From positions 109,387,111-109,451,110 of the forward strand of contig NC_060247.1 of the NCBI RefSeq assembly GCF_921293095.1: a stretch of DNA of 64,000 nt, read 5' to 3'. Made by a program: the position numbers and the translations under genes. Of the stretch, positions 24,351 to 36,600 are shown piece after piece. How positions within the stretch are numbered: the first letter of the stretch is position 1; every line of letters starts with the position of its first letter. The notes under the pieces were generated by a model. The model did no database searches, was not told where the DNA came from, and was given only the letters and a program-made list of their open reading frames with translations. The DNA is from Ischnura elegans. Its lineage: Eukaryota; Arthropoda; Insecta; Odonata; Coenagrionidae.

Positions 24351-25535
24351 GGTGCAGTAGTGCTGCGAAAAGCATTTCGTTGTTTCAGAGGGCAGATGTT
24401 TTCACTCGGACAAACACCGCGCTATGAGAGGTCGCAACACAATTGACTTTCGAAATATATCAGTTAGGATGTGTTCAGTCTTAATTACTGTGCCTTAGTT
24501 TATTTTGTGTTTCCCAAATGATCCCTTCCATTTCAATGAATAGGCAATGGCAGATCTGGAGGAATTTAGATCCCCCTTTGGGGTACCCATCCAACATACA
24601 CCGGATAAGATGGTAATTTTGTTCGGCACCCTTCTACTGCTGCACAATGGGCTGAAAACGAAAAAAGCTGGCCAAAAATCCAAATATCGACTTTTTTATT
24701 TTGCACTAGGAATAGTATATCAGTATATTGGAGTGTTCAGGACATTTAAAATTGAAGTTATCTTTTTCCAAAATATTTTTTTTTAAGTGTTATAGCTCGC
24801 CAAAAATCAATAAAAATATATGAAATTTTGAGTTCGCCATTTTTACCAAATATTTCATTATTTTTTCCCAACAGTTAATTAGGATTGTTTAATGATTTAC
24901 TTTGATAGTACTATTTTTATACTTAATTATGAGCGAATTTTTTATAGTCAGTCCTTTTTATTAGCTTTATCATTTGTTTAAAATATCACTGTTCTTTGTT
25001 ATTTTTTCCTAATGCTGGGATGAAAGTAATTACCGCCGCTCCTGAAATATTTACACCAGGAGTTACACTGAAGTCTCTATTATTCTACGGAAAAGAGAAA
25101 TTTTGCTCTAACCAGCATGCTGGGAGATTAACCTACATGCCCCCCTGCAGGGATAATGACTTTTAGTACATCAGCGTGGATAGCATAGTGGGTGGTGGAG
25201 CTTTTAGCTGCTGAATCAGAAGTGCTGATGATAAACGTTCCAGATTTTTTAATACCTTAAACCATTTTTTTAAATGTCGATTGGATTTAATTTTAAAAAT
25301 AAAGAGTTAAGAATTTCTTCCCGTTTATTGATCCGCCGCCTAAGTCTGGGGATATTTGCGGTAAATATCGCAGACCTCAACCTTTAGCAAATAAGCTGAT
25401 GACGATAAGCTGATTTATAAAATCCGCAAAAAGGGTAGTGATCAACTGGGAGAAGGAAATAAACAAGTCACAAATAGGAAAAGTTCATAATACATACGAT
25501 TTTTTCACGCATAAACACTTGGAATATATATTTCA
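24351..25535. other. Intergenic, no feature recognised
   Basis: Very AT-rich; nothing supportable. Confidence 0.4.
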
Positions 25536-25537
25536 AA

Positions 25538-25710
25538 AGTATAAGTAACTAATAATAAAAAAAATATATGAGTGGGTGATTGGAATTATCTTTTTATGAT
25601 ATAGATTTTGTAGTATAGATTTTATAGTATAAGTAAATAATAATAACATATTAGTGGGTAATTGGAGTTATCTTTTTATGATATAGATTTTATATTACCT
25701 CTATTTATAT
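25538..25710. repeat. 88-bp direct tandem duplication
   Basis: AGTATAAGTAA...TATCTTTTTATGATATAGAT starts at 25538 and again at 25626, with small differences. Confidence 0.8.
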
Positions 25711-26600
25711 TACCGAAATTTTAATCAATTATAATTAATGCCTGAAAATAAAGTTATCACAATAAAAACTAAATTTAACTAATTTCGACAAATACATGAT
25801 ATATTTGATTTTTCTTTAATGTTTCATAATTTTAAAATTCCATATTTACATAAACTATGCCTCTTCGTTTCAAAATTTCTTTGTAGTTCTAGACTTAGCC
25901 GCGTGGAGGCGAATGATAAAGCGCCACAATGAAGTGTTTGGCAATTTTTGAAACTAATCTCCATATCAAATTTTATTGTTTTGAAAAATTAGATATATAT
26001 AGATCGTATTTAGGTGAAAATATTCAAAACATGCATTGTAATCAGGAATTGATCTTTGTATAAAATTTCAGAGATCTAGCTTACCGGGAAGTTTGTTTAA
26101 AATTTATTGAAAAATTCCACCGCAATGTAATTCATTTAGAAAGAACTAATCATTGATAAAAGGAATCACCCAATAGGCTATCCACAACAAGAAACCAATG
26201 AATGAACAAGGTAGAAGAGTACCCGAGAAACAGTGGCCCGTTGGGCAGACGTGAGAACATATCTCTTGACGTTGGCGGCGAATCGAGAAACGAAAAATAT
26301 TCGGACCCTTATCATCTTAAAATCCCATCACAATGAACAGTAAAAAAATAAGCGAAGGTCATAATTAGGAAACCTTCTCCTGATTTGAAATGATTGGCAC
26401 AAAAGTTAATGACAGAACAGCTTTAATTAGCTCGTATTCATATCCGAGTCATGCAATTTTATGAATTGACCATCGTAACATAGGTATGCTCGAAATTACG
26501 TTCTTTTAACAGGGAAATCACAAAACTTAATGGCCTACTCCTTAAAAATAATTCTTATTTGCATAAGATCTTATTGTTAGTGAGTGATTTTATCGCTGGA
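25711..26600. other. Intergenic, no feature recognised
   Basis: AT-rich; nothing supportable. Confidence 0.4.
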
Positions 26601-27165
26601 AACCGAAACGACTACTGATCCTTCCCGCGGGGTTTTCGTCCGATTTTGCCAAAAGTTTGCAAACGGAGGGAGAGGGAATGATTGGAGGGTAAGGGTTTTG
26701 AACGGACATTGAAGACAGCGTGGAAGGAATAGGGGGATGAGGGAAAAGGAGGAGTGGATGACGGAAGGAGGGCGAGGGACGCCGGAGTACATTACTTAAA
26801 AGGCTTCCCTAAGAGGACTCGGACCGAAGGGGGGGGATGATGGCAACATGGCGGGCGCGCGCACGGAGGGGCGATTTGCAGGGTTGGGCGGAATTAAAAG
26901 AAAGCGTGGGCGGGGGTGCGTAACGCGGAGGGAATCTATCGGAGGAGGAGCGGAGTTTGGAGTCGATGGAACACGCCGCCTTCTGTGCGACGGGGACTTG
27001 GAGTAAGTTTGAGTGGAAGGGGGCGAGCGCTGCTTTGCTTCTGAACTCATCAGGACTTCTATGGCCTCCTCTGCACCCCATCCCCCCTCTCCATCCTTGT
27101 CGCCTTGAAAACTCCCCTCCACGAATCGCCTCCCCCCCTCCACTACCTCACACGCACGTCCTCCA
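26601..27165. other. G-rich then C-rich, CpG-containing block
   Basis: A purine-rich plus strand (26640-26960) changes to pyrimidine-rich (27060-27150). Overlapping open frames on both strands are low-complexity and not recognisable as proteins. Confidence 0.4.
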
Positions 27166-27284
27166 CAACCCCTGGTGCCAATCACATTAAATGACCGGGA
27201 GAAGAGGGGGGTGGAACAGTGTCTCCAAAATTTTGTGTCTTAACCCTGCGTTGGGCGCGGCCGACCTGTCAGGCACCGGCATCG

Positions 27285-27600
27285 GTTTTTCTGGGCGATT
27301 TTTACGTTTTGACTCGCATTATTTTTGTGCAGGAAGAAATACTCAGGCAGGCAAAGGCATTTATTTTTTCTGATGTCTCGTAGTCTTCCATGGCATTCTT
27401 GATTCGTTGATATCTCTATCTTTCGGGTTTTCGCCGCGTTGTTTGTCATAGGGTGAAAAAAGTTTCGTCGGGTGTCTTCAGGTCGAAGTGTTTTCGTAGT
27501 TGTTTTGTCTGGGCGATTTTTAAATTTTGACTTGATTTATTTTTTGTAGTTAAAGAAATACTCAGAAGTAAAATAAATATTTTCCCCGTATTGTCTGCAT
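27285..27600 (+). repeat. Internal direct duplication inside the array insertion
   Basis: TCTGGGCGATTTTTACGTTT and GAAATACTCAGGCAGG near 27289-27350 recur diverged near 27508-27580 (TCTGGGCGATTTTTAAATTT, GAAATACTCAGAAG). Confidence 0.65.
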
Positions 27601-28065
27601 GCTTCAGATGATTGGTAAATTTTGGCTTGACTTAATAAGGCGGTTTAGGGATTTTTTCCGTCATGTGCCGGTCAGGTTCACAACGCCCCGATTTTAAAAA
27701 TTATCCTCGACCCATGCAGTATTAACACCGAACTCAGGCACAGCGTTCGGACGCAGGGTTAAGATCCTACGGATTGCTTTACCTACAAACTCGAGTCTTC
27801 AGGTTCCCTGGGAGGTCCACGTGTAGAGTTCTGAAACTCCTTTTACGATTCATAATGTCGGTGGGAAACACAAAATAACGAACAAATTATCGAATCTCGC
27901 TACGGTTACCTGTATCTAACCCCTGGTGCCAATCAAATTAAATGGCTGGGGAAAGGGTAGGGGGACAGTGTCTCCAAAATTTTGTGCCTTATACGGAACT
28001 CCGTCATAGAGTGTTCGGGATGCGAGGCTAAGATTCTACCAAATTCGTCGTAGAAACGAGTCTTA

Positions 28066-28299
28066 AGACCGTTTTACTCGGGGCACGGAATTGCGCAGGC
28101 TAGAGCTGCATTAATTTCTAAAATGGCGTGGAATTGCGTGAATGCATGAACGAAATTAGAACAGGGGCTATTTTGCCGTCTCGCATCCACGCTTTCTCGC
28201 ATGAGTTCAAGCAATTCACCGCTTTACACGACGCAATTTTTATTGCGCCTTCGCACGTACGTCGGATTGCGCAATTCCGTTTACCGTGTAAAACGGCCT
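28066..28299. mobile_element. 234-bp MITE with TTA target-site duplication
   Basis: Flanked by TTA at 28063-28065 and 28300-28302. Inverted ends are AGACCGTTTTACTCGGGGCA and, reversed, AGGCCGTTTTACACGG, followed inward by GGAATTGCGCA on both sides. The TTA duplication fits the PIF/Harbinger type. Confidence 0.8.
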
Positions 28300-28690
28300 T
28301 TAGAGGACCCGGGTAGATCCCCGGGTAGGATTCTCGAACTCCTTTTACGATTCATCATATGGGTGGGAAACTCGAGATAGCAAAGAAACAAGCGACTGTC
28401 GCTAAGTTTACCAGAAGCTAACTCCTGGTGCCAAGCACATGTCTGTGTCTCCCAAATTTTGTGCTTTACGCGGATCTCCTTCGCAGAGTTCGGAATGCAG
28501 GGCTAAGATTCTACCGAATGCTTCATATAAATTTGTGTCTTCGAGTACCCTGATAAGTCCCCAAGTAGAGTTCCGATCGTCGATTACGATTCATAATATC
28601 GGTGGGGAGGACAAGATAGCGAAAATAATAGTGACTCAGTTTCGTTTACCTGTAGCTAACACACATATTGAACAAAATTAAACGCCCTGC

Positions 28691-29187
28691 TAGGTACGCC
28701 AATGCCAAGTTAGGCCCGTATGAAGTATTCATCTATATACGCATGTTATTTTCGCTGAAGAGATCAAATGCTCAAAAAGGCGTACAAGTAAACGTATCAT
28801 ATCGAAAGGTATTTGCCTACTCGTTTGGATATTTGTCTATTTGTGCAGGTACTCTAGTACGAATACTCGAGTACTATCTCGTTTGTCGAATACCTGTACT
28901 CGATTGCAAGGCCATGGCCAGGGCAACATATCGGAGAAGTTTATTTGGAGATTGAGGGATACGTTGAAGGGAATACGCTTAAGAACTTATCTTCCGAACT
29001 TATCGAGGGTTTGGAACCCCGGAACCATTTATGTGGTACATTTGAAACAGCTCTGACTACCTAACCAGAGGGGGAAATATTATACATTAGTATTCCCTAG
29101 GGTTATTCATGCATGTCCACGGAAAATATCCCATATGAGAATGACTTTATGAGCTTTAGCTGTATCTTTCCACTTTTAGTTGCAGGT
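28691..29187. other. Intergenic with CGAGTA-rich motif debris
   Basis: ACTCTAGTACGAATACTCGA-type motifs near 28850-28900. Nothing else. Confidence 0.35.
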
Positions 29188-31900
29188 AGGGATATGCGAG
29201 TCGAGCTGAAAACTACTCCCGAGTATCGAGTCGAATCGAATACGGCAATTTCTAAAATAAGCAATACAGCAATGCATGCTTCAACATATTCTCATTTTCC
29301 AATCTCCTAGAAAAATTTCTGTTCTGAATGTTTAGTATGATGCAAAAAAGAAAAGATAACGAGGGACTTTGATGGTAATTTTGTCACAGTTAGGAGAGGA
29401 ATGAAAATTAATGTGTCTTAAACAGTTCCATGAGCACAATTGAAATGAATTAACATTTATTAATATGTTGTCATTTAAATGAATGTATGTATCCAAACTG
29501 CTCCAAGGAGCCCTCAGTTAAGGCATTTCTATAACTATAATAAAGATTATATACGTAAATGAATGAATTATTTGATCCTTTCAAATTCTCATGCAGAAAA
29601 AACAATTGTTCTACGTGCTCAGGCAGCAGGTTTTCACGTCTCTATGTTAGAGTATTACTGCCTGCAGAACATTGTCTTTCGCAACTCATTTGTGTGGCTG
29701 GACAAGTAATTTCTGGCCAAGGTTGCAATATTTGGGAGCCTGGGGAATTCTTTATTAAAAGTTTATCATCGATTATTATGGATCATGAGATTTCAAGGAA
29801 TTTAAGTGGGCGAAACGAACAAACCATAGAACTTAGCTTTAGCTTTGCACGCCAAAAAAGTTTCTTTATTAAACGTACTTCGTTTAATTAACCATAGTAA
29901 CTCTTACTTTTTTAGTTCAAGAAGGACAACACTAAATGCAACAAAATAATAAGCGAGAATTAACATCGGAAGAACGTGGTACTCAAAAAGGCTAAATGAT
30001 AGCACCATGTGTGACGTAAAATTCCGGGAAAAATCGGCATGGTCCGCTAAAATCTAAAAGTTGCATTTTTTTTCCATAGAAATTCTAACAGTTCTTACGT
30101 ATTTTGTCGGAGTTTGAGTAAGGAGAGTATGACAGGGTATATAAGTATCTCATAAGATAGAATGAGGGATGCAGCAGTACACTCCGAATTCGCCGCCCGC
30201 GCCGCGGCGGAAGACGATCGACCGCCGCGGCTGACGTACGTCTGCAAAACATGCGATTTCACTATCTTTTTTGCCACAAGTATACCTTTTTTTGGTGAAC
30301 CGCATTATTTTTCTCTGTTAATATATAAGGATAAGTAGCATTTTCGTTGAGATTCAGGTAATACAATAATTACAAGTGTACCATAAATTATGTTCAAAAG
30401 CACTCTTTTCCGACTTTTTAAAGATAAATATTCCGTTTTGATTACCTTTCCATCACAATGAAATTTCTCAATAATGCAAGCATTCATAGTATAATCGCTC
30501 ACTATTTCATTTAAGATTTTCAAGTCTGGTAAATCAAGGGTTGTGAAGATCATGCATGTTATAATTATCCTGGTATTTACGTATTTTGAGTGTTGACCCT
30601 GCGTTATACACAAGTTATTTAGAACCGTAGTCATTTGACGCATTAGAACATTTTCTCCACATTCAGAAACTCTCAGAACATGAAGGTATTTTTAATATAC
30701 TGTCAGACTACGGTGTGATGATGCCAAAGTTTAATTACGGGTGAACCCTTTCGACGCTTGCGAGTTAAAACCTCGCGGTACGATTTTCGATTGTTTATAG
30801 GAAATCTGTTGAGCTATGGAAAGGAACCACCTCTTCACTTAGACTATATGTTTGAAATTAGATGATATTAGATTCGGTTGAGCTTTAACTTCACCAATAA
30901 AAATATTTCATATAAATTCGAATATTTAGCTATATACCTAGTGCATATGGAAAGATGCATGCTTTTTAGTTGTAAATTTCAATCTTGGGTAATTATTTTC
31001 ATAATAATGAATTGGATCGCGCAGTGTAAGATGGAAAAAACTCCAATTCTGATCAAGAGATTTACCGTATAATCTCATATGATCCACTCCCCGGTGTGAG
31101 ACACGCACCTTGCTTTTGGCTAATGGTTTTGGAAAAAAATAATTTCGAAGAAATAGGTAGAAAATAAAGTATAATATAGAATTAAAAACGGCAGAATTTA
31201 TATTAAATGGAACAATATTCTACCGTTTTTCTTGGAAAAGAGCGTTATCATGAGAATATTACCAGCTCGGGGCACTGCGTGCGCAGATGACAGGGGAAGG
31301 TTAAAGAAAACAGTATGATGACTCGGCCGGAGCTTTTCGAGTGCGTTGACACCACTTAGGTGTTTTTCCTGTCGACTCTAGTTAAATTGGAAATAATCGA
31401 GTGGCCCGCGTATTCTCGTGTATGACTCGCCGCTAAAAAGGAAAAATAGGTTTGTGTGGCCTTGGCAACAGTGGTTATTGACGGGAGACGAGAAAAATCA
31501 ACAAGGAAGAATCGGAACCTAAATATTGTAGTAATATGAACTCTATGATTCGGGAAGGGGTGTATTTGGGAACGAATTCAATTTTACTGTGTATAAATTT
31601 TTGGGGAGTAAATGTAGCCAATACTTTGTGTTGATTAACGTCTCGGAGTATAGATCTAAGAATTATATGCAAAATTGTTTTCTACCGTATCCATATATTT
31701 TTTTATTTTATTCATGGCTATGAATGAATATGATTACATTAAATTGATACATGAAGACATAAAATATTATTACAATGTTTTCTAATTATTATAGTATTCT
31801 ACCGATTAAGGTAATTTACCTTAATTGCAAAGATTGTTTTACTGATTGCAAATACTTCGGGAATTAATTTCCAAATACGTGAGGTAACTCACAAACCAGT
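29188..31900. other. Intergenic, mostly featureless
   Basis: A CpG-dense palindromic cluster (GCCGCCCGCGCCGCGGCGG) at about 30191-30235 stands out in AT-rich surroundings. A 110-codon plus frame (29559-29891) has no recognisable product. Confidence 0.35.
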
Positions 31901-32180
31901 GTGAATGTGGTTAATCTGCTCTCATCATCCTTCTACCTCCCTTGTATTGCACACCAATCCTTCCCATTCCTTGACACGCCCAACCCTTTCCTCCGCAAGA
32001 CGCCACCCTCCTCCTCACCCGCCGACCACCCTCTCCTACCGGACGTCCTGCGCGGAACAGAGGAAACAGCACTACCCCCTCTCCACAGTCGGTGTCCACT
32101 GTCAGCTTGCTGCTTCCAACCTTTCCGCCAATCACACGACCCTCAAGCTGGGAGTTGCCTTTCTTGTAGTTCCCTTTTAA
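31901..32180. repeat. C/T-rich low-complexity block
   Basis: Pyrimidine-rich over about 250 bases; overlapping frames are compositional. Confidence 0.45.
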
Positions 32181-32744
32181 GCTAATATTTCCGCATCCTT
32201 AGGAAACTGGGGCGGGATTCGGACTTTGCACAAGGGTTATTCAGCCCCTTGCAGCCTCCAAGTGTCGAAAATATCTCAAATGAGCTCATTTAAATCGCCA
32301 CGAGAACCGTTACAGTTCCCTTAACTTGGAAAAATATGCGTAAGCCTCGGTGTCATATATGCAGACTGCCCCTTTAATTTTCTCTTATTTTTTATATCTA
32401 ATTTCAAGTCCTGAAAGTATTGAGATTTTGATGAAATTTGTCGCGAGCTATAGAAAAGTACTATGTTTTGTTGAGTGTAAATGATATTCTACATTTTTAA
32501 TGTCTTGACCAAAATGAGAGACCCAGCGCAAAATCTGATCTTGCCTCGTTGAGTTTCAATGTTAACGAATGAAATTCATATGAATTCATGCATAAAGAAG
32601 CGTTAGGCGTAAATTTATTTTCTCACTAGCATACATATGAGTGGGCTTGTCCGGACGCATCATGTCATTAGGATTAGTTTTAAGTATACCGGGACTAGCC
32701 AAGGTGATAACTTTTACGGAAGTCACCCGCAATGCAAAAATTGT
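32181..32744. other. Intergenic, no feature recognised
   Basis: Nothing supportable. Confidence 0.4.
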
Positions 32745-32931
32745 GCGAAAAATCCACAGAGAAAAAATCATTCGCCTTGACCGGGATTTGAGCCAAGATC
32801 CCCCCATTTCCACAAATATCTACAGGGAGGAATGACGCCTCGGTAACTGGCTAAGGCAGTCGACCGGAAATCGGGGGATCCAGGTTCGAGTCCCGGTCAA
32901 GGCGAATGATTGCTTCTCTGTGGATTTTTCG
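32745..32931. mobile_element. Inverted pair of tRNA-derived SINEs (family 3)
   Basis: Arms of about 65 bases (32745-32811 and 32865-32931) share GCGAAAAATCCACAGAGA, ATTCGCCTTGACCGGGAT and their complements. The right copy has a near-complete tRNA shape from 32848 (CGGTAACTGGCTAAGGCAGT, then CAGGTTCGAGTCCCGGTCAA). Acceptor and T-stem mismatches argue against a working tRNA gene. Confidence 0.75.
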
Positions 32932-32984
32932 ATCATTAGGATTAATTTTATCTGATGCAGATTTTGTACCAGATATTGAGGAGC

Positions 32985-33130
32985 TATGTGATCGTGGTAT
33001 CCCAGAGGGTAAGGTTCTTGGCTATTCACTGGAAGGTCTCGGGTTCAATTCCTGAGTGAGGTCTTTTTGAGAGACACCCCTACAAAAATCGCGAAAGCGT
33101 GAGATAGCTCAGCGAAGGATCTGGCTCATC
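32985..33130 (+). mobile_element. tRNA-derived SINE (family 4), copy 1
   Basis: CCCAGAGGGTAAGGTTCTTG, then TCTCGGGTTCAATTCCTGAG (B box), then GAGACACCCCTACAAAAATC and GTGAGATAGCTC. Confidence 0.65.
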
Positions 33131-33219
33131 TTCCAAAAAATTGGTCAAATTCAATAGACATGTTACGACCGTGTAAAATTCAGGTCTTTATCTTATATAG
33201 AAACAAATTATAAAATGGA

Positions 33220-33350
33220 GGGACCATGGTAACCTAGGACCAGCGCTTGGCTACTGGTCAAAGATTCGCGGGTGAAGACTACAGACACCCTGAAACAAAA
33301 ATCGTATATGCTCGAGATAGCCCAATGAATGTTCTGGCACCATTAACAGG
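33220..33350 (+). mobile_element. tRNA-derived SINE (family 4), copy 2
   Basis: Diverged neighbour of copy 1: ACCTAGGACCAGCGCTTGGC, then AGACACCCTGAAACAAAAAT and CTCGAGATAGCCCAATGAAT in the same order. Confidence 0.55.
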
Positions 33351-33633
33351 TTAAATCCACATATCAGTGGCCGAGTCTGTGGTGAGCTCTATCGTCACCG
33401 ATTCAGCTCTGGGGTAGAAGCAACATAAGTGAATGAGGAGTGCATATCCACTAAGATTTGTAATGGATATTAGGGTCCGTAGTAGATGAAATCGAAAGGA
33501 AAGCAAAAAAAGACATTTAATTTATTTTTATTCCAATTTTATAATAATTTCTGTTAATTTTCACAAGATTTAAACCTTTATTTTCGACGTGAGCAGCTTA
33601 CTGGAGTGGAGAACCGCAACGCATTGGTTATAA

Positions 33634-33664
33634 ATGCGGCCCCGATCACGATCAGGGCCGCATC
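33634..33664. repeat. Short GC-rich palindrome
   Basis: TGCGGCCCCGATCACGATCA followed by GGGCCGCA forms a compact hairpin in AT-rich DNA. Confidence 0.6.
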
Positions 33665-36600
33665 AGGATAAGGGACTTATCTCCTCCGTGCATCTGCTAC
33701 ACATACTTCCTGTAATTTATATTCACAATGCCTCATCATTACTAGATTATCAATAGCTCATACTCACTGGCAACCAGAAATACTAGTATATAGGTACACT
33801 TTGGTAACATCAAGGAATTTTTCTTGCAACGATGTAGGTTATTCTTGTTTTTCTGGTAGATATTACGGTTTCCGGAGTTCTTATATTGATGCTGGAACAC
33901 ATAAAATAATCTTCTAAGGCTCAGAAAACCTTTAACTCTTCTTATGATTGAAGTTTCCATCTTGGTTACTCCTTGGTTACTTATTGAGTTTCTTGAGTGA
34001 ATGCGGCGGGAACCGCGACTGAACTGGTAGTGTGCCTTTCCCATAAGGTCACTTATTTCGTCGGAAACGTACTACTTCAACGCACAGGCAGAAAGAGTTC
34101 AAGACAGCTCTTACAAACAAAAAGAATTTTGACGCATGAAAAATAGATGAGAAAACAAAAAAAGCATTACCAGCCAATAAACATCCGACTTAGTTGAAAA
34201 TACTATAATATACCAGGGATTGAGACATGGCTGGGACTCCTTATCGATACAACGTTCTTATTGTTGTGTGTTTTGGGTACAGGAGCAATCCCACGTGTTC
34301 ATTTGATGTCGCCACACATATTTTTCTCACAGGAGAAAGCAATGTTTTAAATTTTTAACTGCATTCAATGTGCGCAGAAGTGTTTGCATTATCAAGTTAT
34401 TTTTAACGGTATCTACAGCTGCTTTTACGATGGTCTTAATTGCTCTATAATTGAAAATAATATATTTTCGTTTATTCGAATGTAACCAATTAAGGTGGAT
34501 ATGTCATATAATGTGTTATGTAAAAGTGCTCCGTAAAACCATAGAGTAATTATATGCTTACCCTATATGCTATACAATTCATTAGCTAATCCATTGCAGG
34601 TGTTTTATTTGCGTGTTTCTTATATTCTCGCTCATGTCGCTGACGAAACCTATCTCGTAAGTTCTCAAAGCCATTGTCCTTTTTATTGTTGTTTAGATTT
34701 GATGCTTGGATTATAATTCTGATTAATTGCTCTTGCCATGGCATTCTTTTAATACGTTAAGTTACATTTTTGCCGGAAATCGATGACGTAATTATTTCCT
34801 CCTTTTAGTTGACGAATTGTCATCTAACAATGTGTAGTAATGATCACATAAATGTGCGTCAGTAAGATTGAAGACGGTGACAGAGATGGGATGAATAGTG
34901 CGCCGAATTGATTTTAGTTGCAATTTTATTCCTCAAATGCCAGTTGATGATACAAAAACTGTTCAATTACAAGGGGCTCCACCACAGGGAACTATTTTTC
35001 AAAGACTTTCCACACGATTTCATGTAATTTTAGTGACTAATATGGTGCACAGATATCCAACCTAATGGGATCTTTCGTAAAATTGTGGCGTGTTAGGTGT
35101 AAAAAATTGGGACATATCACTATGAGGGACTGGCAAACTAAGCTAACTATGAAAAAAAACTCTTTCAGGCGTTGTTTTGTGGAAAAAATTCGTATTGAAC
35201 AAAATAAAACTTTGCTTACTCCACATAGTCAAAATTTGTGAAAGTTTTATTTAATCCAGTAAGCTAAATATTTATGCAATTGTATGATTTGAATTCACGA
35301 TTAGCTGTAATTCACTAATTCACTTGAGATATATTAATCCAATTTATTTACCATTATGCTCTCAATTGGGTTGTTTATTCCGGGAAAAATTTACAATCAC
35401 TTCAAACCTGGAGGAAGAGGTATTGCTGCATTTATTTCCCGTAAGTGATTTTTCAAAACAAGTAAATAGTTTTTCCTTATGTGTGGATTAATTGCTTAGA
35501 GAAAGTCGTTTACTTGTTGGGGAATATGTGATGGATTGGAAAGTAAAACTGACTCTTATTCTATCCTTCCAATGGCAAAATCTTTTATTGCTCATCCTTT
35601 ATCTCGCACACCTACTTAAAGTAAATATTTCTTTCAAAACATCACATTTGCATACTAAGCATAAAAAATCAGCTAATTCATGTGATTTTTGGGAGGCAAA
35701 AGATTCTTTTCCAATTCAATCGTAATGGTTTTATTTATGTATAGACAATATCTCACTCTTGTATAAAATGCTTAGGCAGAACATCTGGTTTCAAGACTAT
35801 TATTGCCGAGTGCCTAACTAGACTAGCTAATAAAATATCTGTGCAAGCCACAAATTTTTGTCATTTTTTCAGATTTTTTCTTGTGCCCGCAATGCTTCCT
35901 AAAATTTCACTATAGCGTTTCTGTATTTTAATTGATTAGTTAAATTCTGGACTTGACTAGTTTTTTTGGCGAGCAAATCTTATGATGAAGGTAGGTTATA
36001 AGATTTAAAAAAAAATAAAAAGAGTGATTTTTGATTGCACATTGAACTATCATTCGTTCAACGGGTTAAGATTTTGTGCGCAGAAATGTTTATTTTTTAC
36101 TTTTTCGCAAAATCTATGGAAATGCTATTGGTAAGCTGAAAGAATGAGAGTTTTCACGCAACGAAGTTAATAGCTACATTTTTTAATAAAAAAATAAACC
36201 CAACGCTGGCGGCAATATGTAAATTTTCTCTGTTTACATTTCGAAGATAGAAGAATAGCTGCTTTCGCCTACGGCAGACTCTACCTATTTCGAAATCAAA
36301 CAGCAATAAATGTCGTGGAAATTTTCAAAAGACTTTTGAGAAGCCTTGGCTTAAGCAGACAAAATCCGCGTTTTTCGGAGCTGAACTTTAAATACATTGA
36401 ATCTTAACCCAATGTCGATTGATTGAAACCCAGGTTGGTTTTAAAGCAAGGATTCTCATTAATAATATTCCAGTGCCCTGGTTGATACTTTATCTTACTT
36501 CGTGCAACATTTGCTAGATGTTGGTTGTAATTAAAATAGAGGGTAATTTAAATCGTTTGGAATTCATATTTAATGAAGTCGCTTCAGATGGGAACTCCGT

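Larger units (their letters stand above)
27169..28690. repeat. Nested tandem array with about 230-260 bp basic unit
   Basis: The landmark CCTGGTGCCAA recurs at about 27170, 27920 and 28424. It is followed by GTGTCTCCAAAATTTTGTG-type sequence, then GATTCTACC and TTTTACGATTCATAAT-type sequence. Spacing varies because the array is interrupted by a duplicated block (about 27241-27727) and a MITE (28066-28299). Confidence 0.75.

Noticed and set aside
26796..27185. 129-codon minus-strand frame and overlapping frames
   Set aside because: Skewed purine/pyrimidine composition explains the open frames; no recognisable domain.
32848..32915. Possible tRNA gene on the plus strand
   Set aside because: A and B boxes are present, but acceptor and T-stems have mismatches and the sequence is one arm of an inverted SINE pair.
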